Source of the DNA: Macrostomum hystrix
Taxonomy: Eukaryota > Platyhelminthes > Macrostomidae
NCBI GenBank assembly: GCA_950097015.1
Contig: CATNEN010000003.1
Span: forward strand, 5,937,501-6,001,500
Direction of reading: 5' to 3'
Length of the DNA: 64,000 nt
Shown piece after piece: positions 54,001 to 64,000 of this stretch. The position numbers and the translations under genes were made by a program. Position 1 is the stretch's first letter. Every line of letters starts with the position of its first letter. The notes beneath the pieces are model-generated. The model worked only from the letters and a program-made list of their open reading frames with translations. It searched no databases and was not told the DNA's origin.

Positions 54001-55115
54001 TTCAATATGCTATACATATTATAATTTCTACATGAAGTAAATAAGCCTCTTATTTATAGTGTTGTAATTAGGCTTGATAAAAATAAATGAAAACCATTAT
54101 TTTATGACTTACAGAGCATTGTAGGCCTAAGCTTAGTTTTATTTGGAAGCGATAGCTACATTTTAGCAATTGCCTGCCTTCCTATTTTAATAGTACTTAA
54201 CCATTTCGGCAACTAAGACAAAAAATAGTTATTTGCTGATTAGGCCTAGCTAATCCAACAATATCTAAATACTTATCTCAAAATAAGTATTTTGAGATTG
54301 CTAAACAGGGAAAGAAACCAAAGAAAAAAATACAATAAAGGCAATTAGTTATGTATGGGTTCCCCGATAAACATTTTTCACCTTATGCAAAAATTAAACC
54401 AAAAACATGAACCCTCAAGCCAGAGTGTATGCCCAACTCTGATGCCAAACTATGCTTTAAAATAATATGTAGGACAAATTGTTTCACCAATGATTTGCTA
54501 CTGAATAAACTTTTAAAGTGTGTTCTGATTCTGATGGTTTTTTGGATGCGTCTTATGATCATATTTATGCCTCACCAAAAGGTATGGGTCAATTATTTCA
54601 CAAGATACTGCTTCAATTGCTTGACACCTGTCCCTGCTACAAAATGACACCTCAGACACACAAATTTGTCAGTACTTTTTTAGATATTCTCATTTAAACT
54701 GGTGACAAGTGGGAAATAAATAGGTGACATTCAAAAGGTCAGAAAATGTCAGATTGTTGTATAAAAACTAAGAATCGGTATGACTAGCTACCAACTCTTA
54801 GCTACTAGGGACTAGCTGGAATCTATCAATTTTGGTATAGCTTAAGTATTAGCTAATTGATATAACAAATTAGCTATATATAGCTTAATTTATCAACTCT
54901 TTAAAAAAGTAATAAAATGGTAATGATCTTGATGCTTCAACAGAAAAGGAATAGTACTTCATTGAAAGTAGTAGATACGATCAAGTTTTTGTGATAAAAT
55001 TAAATATTTAAAGTATTAGTTATTTTATTATTTTACAATTGCTTTGTAATGCAAAAAAATTCACGACTTCAACGTACCTGGAATTAACTCGTGCGAATGT
55101 TTTTAGTGACTGCAT
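45096..55115 (-). CDS. Very-long-chain acyl-CoA dehydrogenase (ACADVL/ACAD9 type), complete
   Basis: Nine exons join in phase to 622 residues: 55115-55078, 53892-53817, 53451-53221, 52719-52594, 51341-51025, 48192-47766, 47142-46810, 46382-46200 and 45233-45096. This is the FAD flavoenzyme of the inner mitochondrial membrane that catalyses the first step of beta-oxidation of long-chain acyl-CoAs. The first about 38 residues ([12 protein letters not shown] onward) are basic and Ser/Thr/Ala-rich, a mitochondrial targeting peptide. Then come [15 protein letters not shown] and [28 protein letters not shown] with [11 protein letters not shown] (FAD/substrate region); ERGFGG; and [16 protein letters not shown]. 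In [16 protein letters not shown], Glu432 is the expected catalytic base. The extra C-terminal domain ends [11 protein letters not shown], as in VLCAD rather than short- or medium-chain enzymes. Length matches VLCAD precursors. Introns 3-6 and 8 are packed with different minisatellites; introns 2 and 7 hold SINE copies. Confidence 0.95.
45300..46145. repeat. 16-bp minisatellite in intron 8 of the VLCAD gene
   Basis: About 50 units of TCTCATCTCTCCCGTG with many variants (TCTTATCTCTC, CCGGTGTCCC). A longer segment at about 45497-45601 recurs almost unchanged about 420 bp later (45917-46021), so the array holds a higher-order duplication. Same family as the hAT-borne array at 9.7 kb. Confidence 0.95.
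46600..46735 (-). mobile_element. SINE family B, 3' fragment in intron 7 of the VLCAD gene
   Basis: Plus-strand reading: ACACCTGCCCAAATTGGGCC, ACAGCCGCAGCTATTGCGCG, TTCAGTCCATGGACTGGGG, then it stops after CCCTCAATTA. The tRNA-like head is absent. Confidence 0.85.
47150..47700. repeat. 23-bp minisatellite in intron 6 of the VLCAD gene
   Basis: About 24 units built on GGGTCAGGCTGGGATGTAGA plus TAT, decaying to shorter variants towards 47700. It begins within about ten bases of the exon 7 acceptor. On the transcribed strand every unit has CATCCCAG. Confidence 0.97.
48235..50560. repeat. 26-bp minisatellite with higher-order structure in intron 5 of the VLCAD gene
   Basis: About 88 units of 26 bp built on TCATTTGGTGACGAAGGGTC plus ATCCAG. 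Rare variants recur at fixed distance: CCGGTCATT near 48971, 49360 and 49749, and CCAGTTATTTCG near 49125, 49514 and 49903. This gives a higher-order period of about 389 bp, which is 15 units with one unit a base short (GATGAGGG). Confidence 0.97.
51355..52530. repeat. 22-bp minisatellite in intron 4 of the VLCAD gene
   Basis: About 53 units of CTGACTGAACTGATTTGACA plus AT, with GATTAGCAAT and GATTCAGCAAT variants. It fills nearly the whole intron, from about 13 bases past the exon 5 acceptor to about 65 bases short of the exon 4 donor. The Gln/Ser-rich open frames are artefacts. Confidence 0.98.
52850..53160. repeat. Degenerate minisatellite of about 20 bp in intron 3 of the VLCAD gene
   Basis: About 13 imperfect units of GTAGATAAGGTAGGCTGGAA-type sequence, more diverged than the arrays in introns 4-6. 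Confidence 0.85.
53487..53765 (-). mobile_element. SINE family B, near full-length copy in intron 2 of the VLCAD gene
   Basis: Plus-strand reading: AGCCGACAGCACAGCCGCAG, TTCAGTCCATGGACTGGGG, CATTTAACAGCTGGGTGAAC, GGGACACAAATCGTCCTAGT, GGAATCGAACCCTCGACC (B-box complement) and AACCACAAAGCTACA (A-box end). Same transcriptional orientation as the host gene. Confidence 0.9.
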
Positions 55116-56300
55116 TTTGCTTACAAATTTAACAGTATACATTTATAATTTTAATATAGGCAATGTTTTGCTTGCTAAACACGATAAATAATGCTTTCAA
55201 TGATGACGCACTAGGTAGTCTTTTCTTGTTCACGAGATTTTTGAACAGGTACCAAGTTTAATATGCTTGTGAATAATCAACTTGAAAACGATTTCGTTGT
55301 TGTTTCTAGTAAATCTAGGAAACTAAAGTGTTTAGCTTTTATTCTTTACACTATCTTTAACTTAATTGTATATTAGTTAAAATGCGCAGTCATGTTTATA
55401 ACTTTATTGGTCTGAAACAATTACTTATAAGTTCTTTTGTTTTTTTTTGTTTCCGGAGTTAACTTTCTATTTCTTCAAATGAACGGAACCACAAGCTTCA
55501 AATATTCAACATGCCGTGCATCAAAGTATAAAATTAAACTTAAGTTAAGCTTAATAAAGTAATGCAAGCATGTATTTTTACTTCAAATTGTGCAAAAATG
55601 CTGTATTTTTATTGCTGCAATTGACATGGGATGACTTTCTAAGTAAAAGCAGGCTAAAGGGTAGATTCAGTAAAAGTATCCGAATGCATCATCACACATT
55701 TATATTCTAGAAAACGAATGTCAGAAAAGTGATTTACTTATTATAAAGAGTCTCTGTACTTTAAACAAGCGACAAATTACATGAACTTTTCAGTACGAAT
55801 TATCCTTATTCTCGGACAATAAGAAGGACAATAAGAGCGGTTGGATCATTTCTTCTTAATTTCTTCATAAAAAAGATATTAGACAACTACTTTGCCATTT
55901 CATGTAATTTTTACTTGAATTTCTGAAAATGCACTTTGACAGAAATAAACTGCGACGAAAAAAGTGTCGGGTTATTTTGGGTGACAAAACACGAAAACAC
56001 AATCAACACGATCGAATACCTATACACACTGTAGTTATTGATCTCACATACATAATATTGGGCTCGTAAAACTACAGTTAGTTTCAGTGTAGTTTTTAAT
56101 TAAAATCTTTGTTTGAATAAAAAATTTTATAAATAAACGTCCTTTTAAAACCATAAACAATCTAGAAAGCATCAGAACCACAATGGGTGCGACCGTAGGC
56201 GTCAACTGCATGTCTAACACGCGGACTACACAAAAAGGCTACACAAAACTAAAAGCATAAGAAATGGCTCATATTTTGAATGAAAAAAATCGCTTGACTT
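55116..56300. other. 5' flank of the VLCAD gene, very AT-rich
   Basis: No exon or repeat recognised. Composition is clearly more AT-rich than the block that starts near 56.3 kb. Confidence 0.5.
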
Positions 56301-58560
56301 AATCCGCAGCACTGCAAATCCGTCATCCATCGACGGTCATCGTCGGCGCGGTTGTTTAGGAGGCTTAGGCTGAAAAATGAGCCGCCTCCGCGAGTGGCCA
56401 CACATGCCAGAGTTGGATTTTGAGTCGATCCAAAAACACACCCCCTTGTCCCTCCAACTCAGCAACGTCATCTGCTTTGAGGATTTCTGCAGCACGTCAG
56501 TCTCTCGTGCGGTGACTTTGATGAGACCTGATACAGCCCTCGATCATACTACGATTCGCTTGACACGGAAACACCGGATAGGTTTTCCCAACCATTCGGC
56601 AGTCATACTCACCTGTAGATTAATCCTCTCACTGAAATCAAATAGCTCTTCCAGCGATGAGAGCTAATACCACGCCTCCTAGAAGCTCGATTCGCTCTTC
56701 CCTCTTCCACCAAAGCCTCCAATGGATATGCAATCAGCCTAGTGTGCTCTGTGTAATCTATATGAGAGAGACACTGAAGGAATTGGGAAGACAACTTTTT
56801 ATGGGAAGACAGGTGCGAATGAGCGCGAGTCAGCATGAGTCCAGTCTTTGGTGGTAAGGGGATTGAAAGGGGTGGGGATAAGTTTTGAAGTGTTGAACAA
56901 AATCCCTGATATATTTGCATTCAGCTCCCAATTTTCGTCCCGACTTTGCCAGTGGAACAATTTTTTTCTTGTGTGTAATTTTTTAGAAGAATAAAATTTT
57001 CGTGGCACCCGCACCTGATCTTACGAGAGATAGACGGTAAGAGCTGGATTTGCATCGTTTATTATGAGGCTCATCCTTTCTAGGTGTGTTCTTCGCATTC
57101 ACACATCTGCCCAGAGCTGGCAGCAACTGTTTGGTTGCTTCGAAAATCGTTTCGGCCTGGCAGGTGGGCGCTGAAAAGAATTATAATTAATCATGCGTTT
57201 ATCATTTCCCGACGGCTTTTAGATGAGTCTACAGCCAAGCCTTGCCTTCAAAGCGGCAAACATTGGGCAGGGGAGAAAATGGGCTGGACAATTTTGTTCT
57301 TGAATTTCAAAGGCAGCCTGGATGTGACGGAGCCTCTATAAAGATGCGCCATGCCGAGGTAGAGACTTAAGCAGCTTCCGCATCTGCCTGCATTGAAATC
57401 TAATTTTTTTATCCAAAGCTCTCCATGGCCTACGAGCATTGCACAGATTTGTGCTCAACGGTAATGTATAGAATATTAACAACCTATACCAGCACGGCAA
57501 TTCTTATTCTGGCTGCTTAAACAACCACCGTGAGGTAATGTTGGGTTTCAGTATAGCGCCACAATGCGCCTAAGGTATATACTGGCCCGACATTATCTTA
57601 AAGTGTCGGCCGTATTCGACAGTTTGAGAAAGGGAAGATTTCCCCTGCTTATAAACAGCTGCAAATCGCCTAGACTGTGCAGGGAGTTGCCTGGAAGCAA
57701 AAGATATAGGCATTTTTCGTTTGCAGACTGTCATTTTTATTATAATGACACAGCCTGTGAGGTAATGCCCTGCCTAGTCTAGTTGAACGAGCTGCTTAAT
57801 CAACGAGTATTTTTCCCGACACACTTGGCATGTTGAATGTTTATTGATGCTTGGCTATTTAACGTACTGCGTGTTGAAAATTATACTTCAACCCACTGCA
57901 GCATCAATTAGTCGATCGATGCCAAATATAGGATATTCATTTATTCATACTGCTGTGTTTGATATGAGAATACGCAAAATGCTTTGCGGCAATTCGGACT
58001 TGACATTTTTCGCTCTTCGTAGAAATCAACAAACATCCTCTTGTCTACGAAAAAGCCGATGAAAACATTTCTCCCAGCCGATCTTCGGATGCCGACACAG
58101 GGTCCTTTTGGGACCAGCTGTTGGGCAGCAGAACTAGGCCCGCTAATTATAGTAGACTGCAGATCAAAGAGCGAATGCGAATTTTTCATGCTTGAAATCG
58201 CTTTCGCGACAATTATCCCCTCGTTTAGCGCGCCAAAATGTTTGTAGACAGAGTGGGAATAGACTCGATGAGATCCCTTTGAATGCTGTTCCCCTGCTCA
58301 CAGATTTCTATAATTTTCATGCAATGATTAGCGGCGCCAGGTGATGAAGCAAAGCAAAGACGGCAATTTTTAATTAAGGACCCGGGATTGAGATAGGGGA
58401 TATTTTGGCATCGTTTAAGACTGCAGCGGTGCTAAATTCGAAAGAGCATTGATAAAGGTAAATAAACTCTTGCCCGTCAACTAGACACGGGCCTGGTAAG
58501 GCTGCTTTTAAACACTTCTCCCCTTTATCAATATCCTAGATTTTTTATCTTGACTGTCTC
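56301..58560. other. Unexplained block of higher GC content
   Basis: The block contains a patchwork of 60-100-codon open frames on both strands with no family motif, no matching splice pattern and no terminal repeats that I could find. It could be a decayed transposon or a non-coding transcript. I assign nothing. Confidence 0.4.
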
Positions 58561-58609
58561 ATCGCTCCCTGTTTTATATCTCCTCTTTTGATTAACTCTC
58601 TCATCTCAT

Positions 58610-58860
58610 CTTCCAGCGTCCTATCTCAACAAGGTCTCATCTCTCCCCTGTCTCATCTCTCCCCTGTCTCATCTCTCCCCTGTCTCATCTCTCCCCTGTC
58701 TCATCTCTCCCATGTCTCATCTCTCCCGTGTCTGATCTCTCCAGTGTCTCATCTCTCCCGTGTCTGATCTCTCCCGTGTCTCATCTCTCCCCTGTCTCAT
58801 CTCTCCCGTGTCTCATCTCTCACCTGTCTCATCTCTCCCCTGTCTCATCTCTCCCGTGAG
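58610..58860. repeat. 16-bp minisatellite, intergenic
   Basis: About 15 units of TCTCATCTCTCCCCTG and TCTCATCTCTCCCGTG. Same 16-bp family as at 9.7, 45.3 and 60.0 kb. It lies downstream of the leishmanolysin-like gene. Confidence 0.95.
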
Positions 58861-59151
58861 TTTCTCCACTTACGCCGAAACGGCTGCTACAAAGTACTTA
58901 TATGTTAAAATTTAGTTAAAGCCCTGTTGAATCAAGGCTTCTAATAAAGGCCATTCTTGCTTCTGACGAAGCGCAATTTGCCACGATACTCAAATCGTAA
59001 GATCAATTTTGACAATACGCAGATCAAAGTGCGTTTGAAATAAGCAATGGTAAAATAATAGATTGTGTATTTCTATAAAAAAATTCCAAATTTATTTAAA
59101 CAATAATTGTGCAGTGCACAAAATGCAATCATTTTTTATTCAAGAACTCTC

Positions 59152-62100
59152 TCAGACGATTCCACCCGACTGCTCTCCGTCCGTCTGGTTGCAGTCGCCG
59201 TCATGAATGTTTAAACTGACGCCAGCAATGTCCACGTCACACTCGTTCGATGGTACAATCGACCCTGGACTAGTCGCAGGGGTTGGCTCCGGCGTGACCT
59301 GCGGCTTCGGACGTCGATGCTTGATGGCAATCAGTGACACCGTCAGTAGGAGGCCAAGCACGAGGAAACCGCCAACAGCTCCGCCGACAATCACTTCTGT
59401 TAGCGGGAAGCTCGAGTCTTCGTAGATGGTGTATTCTCTGCGGTGTTATGAGTTGTTAAAGCTAACTCAATTTTTATTCGGTACAAATCGGTAGCAATTG
59501 TGAAGTGACCATAATTATAGACTGCAATTTTCGACGATCTAAAGGCAAAGGAACTGAACTGTAGGCCTAAGGTTAGAGTCCGCGACTTGACCCTAAAATA
59601 GTCTAACATCTGCCCTCCCATATATTTTTAGAGGGGTTCCAACACCCAAGTCACATTAGTCGCTGTAGCCTTGTGGTAAGGGCGTCGGACTCACGACTTA
59701 AAGGTCAGGAGTTCGATTCCTGACTCCGCTGGAACAATTCGTGACCTTTAGCTGCTTTGAAAGTAACTCACTCAACAGACGTAGCGAAATGTGAAGCTCC
59801 GTTCAACTTGATGGCGAAGTTGCCAGAAGACACTCGGCTAATAATCTTCTGGGCTTTAGTGTCCGCGTCCACTGCGAAATATGCGATTTAAGACAAAAAT
59901 ATGTGCAGTTCCAGATATTTAAGCCTCCGACACGCTGACCAGATAAGATCTCAGCTCTCCCTTGGTCTCATCCCTCGGGCCATGTCTCACCTCCTATGTT
60001 CGATCTCTCCCGTGTCTGATCTCTCCCGTGTCTGATCTCTCCCGTGTCTGATCTCTCCCGTGTCTGATCTCTCCCGTGTCTCATCTCTCCCGTGTCTGAT
60101 CTCTCCCGTGTCTCATCTCTCCCGTGTCTGATCTCTCCCGTGTCTGATCTCTCCCGTGTCTCATCTCTCCCGTGTCTCATTCATCCCGTGTCTCATTCAT
60201 CCCGTGTCTCATTCATCCCGTGTCTCATTCATCCCGTGTCTCATTCATCCCGTGTCTCATTCATCCCGTGTCTCATTCATCCCGTGTCTCATTCATCCCG
60301 TGTCTCATTCATCCCGTGTCTCATTCATCCCGTGTCTCATTCATCCCGTGTCTCATTCATCCCGTGTCTCATTCATCCCGTGTCTCATTCATCCCGTGTC
60401 TCATTCATCCCGTGTCTCATTCATCCCGTGTCTCATTCATCCCGTGTCTCATTCATCCCGTGTCTCATTCATCCCGTGTCTCATTCATCCCGTGTCTCAT
60501 TCATCCCGTGTCTCATTCATCCCGTGTCTCATTCATCCCGTGTCTCATTCATCCCGTGTCTCATTCATCCCGTGTCTCATTCATCCCGTGTCTCATTCAT
60601 CCCGTGTCTCATTCATCCCGTGTCTCATTCATCCCGTGTCTCATTCATCCCGTGTCTCATTCATCCCGTGTCTCATTCATCCCGTGTCTCATTCATCCCG
60701 TGTCTCATTCATCCCGTGTCTCATTCATCCCGTGTCTCATTCATCCCGTGTCTCATTCATCCCGTGTCTCATTCATCCCGTGTCTCATTCATCCCGTGTC
60801 TCATTCATCCCGTGTATCATTCATCCCGTGTCTCATTCATCCCGTGTCTCATTCATCCTGTGTCTCATTCATCCCGTGTCTCATTCATCCCGTGTCTTAT
60901 CTCCTCTGTCTCAACTCTCCCGTATATTCTCTCTACACCGTCTCATCTCTTCACTATCTCATCTCCCTACTTTCTGATCTCAAATCAGAAAATCGTCTTT
61001 CTCTCTAATATATTTGCTGACCACCTGGCGACTATTGAAGCGAATTTTTTTACCCAATTCAAACAACTCACCATTGGGGTCCCGATTCTGCCAGATGGCA
61101 ATCACGGAGCCCGCTCTAACTTCCAGAATGTGAATGAAATCTACGTCAGTTGAGAGGGCCTCAGCCAGAGCGAACTGTAGGACAATTTTGAACTCGGCAA
61201 TCAGATCTTTGCTAACTAGCTGGTTGTAGTTTAGCGTTGAGAATCGGATTTTGAAATTTTTGGCTGAGCCTAAAAAATTGGAATTTGAGAGTGAGACTAC
61301 TTGCGAGTAGTGCTCTACGGAGTTGTGCCGCCTGTTGCACAGCCGCAGCTATTTCTCAGCGAAAGAAAAGTAGAAAGACCCCAGTAATATTTCAAATGAC
61401 CCACTGCCTTCTTCTCGATAGCTCCCAAACCGAATGATCGATTTTCGTGAAATGGTTACATAATGAAATTTTCTAAAGCCTATGTTTTGGGATTCTGGAA
61501 GTTGTTTCATCGGATAGAGGGGAAATTTTTTGGCTGTGTTCTGGATTTTCATGGCCATTGGTTGATTATGTTTTGAGATACAGAACAAGAAGCCTGGGTA
61601 TTCTTTGAAAGAAAGTGTCATTTGAAAGACCTCTCGTGGACTTCTACTGTGAAATGCTGCGAACAGCTGTTCAGTCCACAAACTGGGGGCCTCCACACCC
61701 ACCAAAATTACCTCACCAGCTGATGCTGCAGGTTTCAAATTTACAATCGGGTCAAGCGAGAAATTTGAGAAATTCAGAATGAGAGAAAAATGACTTACTG
61801 GACGACAATTCCGCTTCAGAATATTCCGCTTTCAAGAGATCTGAAAAAAATAACGAAAAAACACTCATTTTTTGTAATGCTTTTCTAAACAATTTTGGAT
61901 CTGATAAGGTTTGCGTGCGCTAAATACAACATTTATCCCTCTAACCTTCTATGTTGTTGAGTGATTCAGTCGACTCAATCAAAATCTGACGCCACAGACG
62001 ACCTCCGATGAGGAGATCTTGCACTGAAGTGCGACGCGGACAAACTCGGCGCATCGGAGCGCAGACAACGCCTCGACCGTGACAGTCGGGACCTCCCAAG

Positions 62101-63958
62101 GATGGACAATTGGTAGCGACCTCCGTCTTGTTGACCCGGTCTCTCCAACTGGTTTGATAGAAACGCGAGGCCAATGGCCAGGACCTTAACAACAGGGGGG
62201 TATTTCAGATACGATTTTTTCTGTATGTATGTATTTCTGTATATAAATATTCGACCAATGGCCATGAAAACCCAGAAAACTGGTAGATATTTCCCGCTCT
62301 ATCCGATAAAATAACTTCCAGAATCACAAAAACATCGGCATCGAGATCTTCAACGATTCTAGACGGGGTATCTAATGGCAAGAAACTACTAATATAGGCA
62401 TCGGTTTCTGATCAGAAAATGTCATCATCTAAACACGCCAGCGTAATAATACATGTAATAATAATTTTTTTTTATTTATAATATTGTTATTTTTGCTCCT
62501 GCTTCTTCTTCTTCTTGGCGTTTATTCAATCTAGCTTTTTCATTTGGCTGCGAAGGAAAGTACGAGCTAATAAAAGCCAAAAAGGAATACATTTCAAGCA
62601 CTGACCCTCTACGTCGACGTCTGATCATTGTCGAGCAGTCGACTTTGACGCATGCTGGCCGAAGTTCACCAGATCGGCCTTGTCTCAGCACGGAATGCCA
62701 TTCCCCTGAACATTGGCTTCGCCTCCTATGTCGTTGCTGTCCGTCCGTTGGTGCCTTAACCGATGGCGTTGTTGGCAGGACAGCGGCGCATTGGGAACCA
62801 GTCAGTTGCCGGCATGCGCCCACGGTGCGATGAAAATAATCCGGCACTAGAGCTGGCGTAGAAGCGGAGCTACTGGGCGAGCAGAACCCAGTGCTGGATG
62901 TGCTATGGCAGTAGCGGGCAAACTCACAGCCGGCCAGGTGGCCCCAGAGCATCAGATCTGCTTGAGCATAGTTCGGCCGATACCAGCCGGAGTCTTCTAG
63001 CAGAGCCAGGGTGCCGCTGTCAAGCACACTCGCGGCCGGGCTTACCTGTTCAGCCGCCATCACCGATGACAGCATGAAGCCGGCGTCCCATGAAGTCCGC
63101 AGTCGGCGCAATCCTCGCCTGGACTGAAGCGGCAGGCCGCGGCTGCAGTTGAAGTGACTGGTGGCAAAGAGACGGACAGCCGGCGAGACTACAAAGCGTC
63201 CTCCTGAGTCGAGCAGTTCGCCTCTGCTAAGACTCATCCAGGTGTCATTGATGGCGTTGTAACGCTGGTACGTGCTCATAAGACGCCGCGAGAAGCCGAG
63301 CAAGCGTAGAAACTCAGCGAGGAGGCGCTGCAGGAAGCTGCCGCTCAACGATGCGCCTAAACTGACATCGTGAGGTCGCAGTAGTAATCGACCTGCAATC
63401 GGACGATTCACTCCAGGCTGCGAGGCGCAGTGTTGCGAGGCCATGCTGACGATTCCTTCCTCGTCTTCTAAGCCTTCCATTTCGTCTTCGCCAGCTTCGG
63501 ACTCTGGCTCGCCCTCCTCGTCATCGTCTGTCAGTGTTGGCGGCTCAGTCAGCGCACTGACGAACATCAGATAGCTCGCGTTGAGAGCGCCAGTGCCAGA
63601 TGGTATCAGCGTGGTCTTGACAGCATCAGTTGCCATTGCAGTGTCATTTTTTACTTGTATTGAATCGTTTGGCTGACTTAAGTGGTAGACTGCTAGTTCA
63701 GACAGGTACACATCGGGAATCTAAAATGACGATGACAATGAAGCTCCAGTTAACATAGATTCAAGAGGCCAACTTCAAAAGCCTAAAAAACGGTTCACAG
63801 TGACTCACCCGAAATGAATCTCGAAAACGCTTGCCTCCGCACTTCTCTCCGGTGTAGCTTGACATCAACTGACGACACCTCTTCGAATCCAACCATTCAG
63901 CGCAATAGGCTTTTGGTGAGCGACTAATTAGAAGAGGTGTCAGCTCCGGATTACCCAT
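59152..63958 (-). CDS. Leishmanolysin-like (M8) pseudopeptidase with SEA-like domain and TM helix (5' incomplete)
   Basis: Seven exons join in phase: 63958-63809, 63720-62606, 62148-61946, 61840-61799, 61263-61072, 59871-59772 and 59437-59152 (695 residues; 5' exons probably outside the window). M8 landmarks: PIAGRLLLRP, LLGFS, SPAVRLFATSHFNC, and LALLEDSGWYRPNYAQADLM followed by LWGHLAGCEF. Where M8 enzymes have the zinc motif HExxH this protein has AEFLR (about 185-189), and the usual third-ligand HWE is SWD, so catalysis is very unlikely. An acidic insert lies at about 115-140. After the M8 part come a Cys module (NCPSLGGPDCHGRG), a SEA-like domain (FKIRFSTLNYNQLV, ILEVRAGSVIAIWQNRDPN), a TM helix (VIVGGAVGGFLVLGLLLTVS) and a 60-residue cytosolic tail. 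It is probably a cell-surface protein. Minus-strand AATAAA signals lie at 59135 and 59091. Confidence 0.78.
59655..59755 (+). mobile_element. SINE family B, 5' fragment
   Basis: Only the tRNA-like head and the next block remain: GTAGCCTTGTGGTAAGGGCG, AGTTCGATTCCTGACTCCGC, CAATTCGTGACCTTTAGC. It lies in the last intron of the leishmanolysin-like gene, in antisense orientation. Confidence 0.85.
59990..60905. repeat. 16-bp minisatellite in an intron of the leishmanolysin-like gene
   Basis: The left part has about 11 units of TCTGATCTCTCCCGTG or TCTCATCTCTCCCGTG. From about 60172 it switches to about 45 nearly perfect units of TCTCATTCATCCCGTG, which suggests a recent expansion of one variant. 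It lies between the exons at 59871 and 61072. Confidence 0.98.
61322..61735 (-). mobile_element. SINE family B copy split by another repeat
   Basis: CACAGCCGCAGCTATT at about 61336-61351 and GCTGCGAACAGCTGTTCAG onward at about 61655-61735 are adjacent in other SINE B copies apart from about 17 bases. The intervening 300 bp is unrelated to the SINE and matches part of 62.2-62.4 kb in inverted orientation. Confidence 0.7.
61356..61650 (+). repeat. Dispersed repeat C, copy 1
   Basis: Contains TGTTTTGGGATTCTGGAAGT, TCATCGGATAGAGGGGAAAT, TTCTGGATTTTCATGGCCAT and TGGTTGATTATG. The same ordered strings occur reverse-complemented at 62.2-62.35 kb. Type unknown. Confidence 0.65.
62230..62345 (-). repeat. 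Dispersed repeat C, copy 2 (inverted)
   Basis: On the minus strand it reads TGTTTTTGTGATTCTGGAAG, TTTATCGGATAGAGCGGGAA, TTTCTGGGTTTTCATGGCCA and TTGGTCGAATAT, matching copy 1 with scattered substitutions. It lies in the intron between the M8 exon and the Cys-module exon. Confidence 0.65.
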
Positions 63959-64000
63959 ATGATGAGCTGTTACATGTGAAGGTTGTGCGATACTTCAATA

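Noticed and set aside
56377..58250. Several 60-100-residue open frames
   Set aside because: No domains, no consistent strand, no splice pattern that links them.
59968..61153. Frames of up to 353 residues with a Ser/His/Pro repeat
   Set aside because: They are artefacts of the 16-bp array; the real exon at 61072-61263 is on the other strand and matches a SEA-like domain in phase with its neighbours.

Overview
The window is a piece of a nuclear genome from an invertebrate animal. It carries spliced genes with GT/AG introns (several only 90-110 bp), AATAAA polyadenylation signals, tRNA-derived SINEs, a solo LTR, a hAT-type element and many minisatellites. The gene set (DEG/ENaC channels, Fos-like and ATF3/JDP2-like bZIP factors, GalNAc transferase, very-long-chain acyl-CoA dehydrogenase, leishmanolysin-like protein) is metazoan. 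The compact intronless channels, glutamine-rich factors and repeat load would suit a spiralian, perhaps a free-living flatworm, but the species assignment is inference and weak.

Layout. 0.8-2.9 kb: 5' part of a polypeptide GalNAc transferase on the minus strand, its intron filled by a 19-bp minisatellite. 3.4-27.8 kb: six DEG/ENaC copies, all minus strand and without introns; four are open (3.4, 11.4, 16.1 and 26.2 kb) and two are broken (7.0 and 19.3 kb). SINEs, a 1.0-kb hAT MITE with 8-bp target duplication, a 651-bp solo LTR with 4-bp target duplication and a TRP-like channel gene (22.0-24.9 kb, plus strand) lie between them. 28.9-30.9 kb: an unrecognised, possibly EF-hand-like two-exon gene. 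32.3-33.4 kb and 37.4-40.6 kb: two bZIP genes in the same orientation, ATF3/JDP2-like and Fos-like, with two related minisatellites between them. 42.7-44.4 kb: an intronless RING/B-box-like protein. 45.1-55.1 kb: a complete nine-exon mitochondrial VLCAD-type dehydrogenase whose introns are largely made of minisatellites. 56.3-58.5 kb: an unexplained block. 59.2-64.0 kb: the 3' part of a leishmanolysin-like gene encoding a catalytically dead M8 domain followed by a cysteine module, a SEA-like domain and a transmembrane helix.

There is no operon logic. The shared themes are local gene amplification (DEG/ENaC), an apparently ancient Fos-ATF3/JDP2 linkage, and the expansion of private minisatellites inside introns. 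Multi-exon models were built by hand from splice consensus, reading phase and recalled family patterns. Exon phases agree at every junction described, but no alignment or transcript was available.
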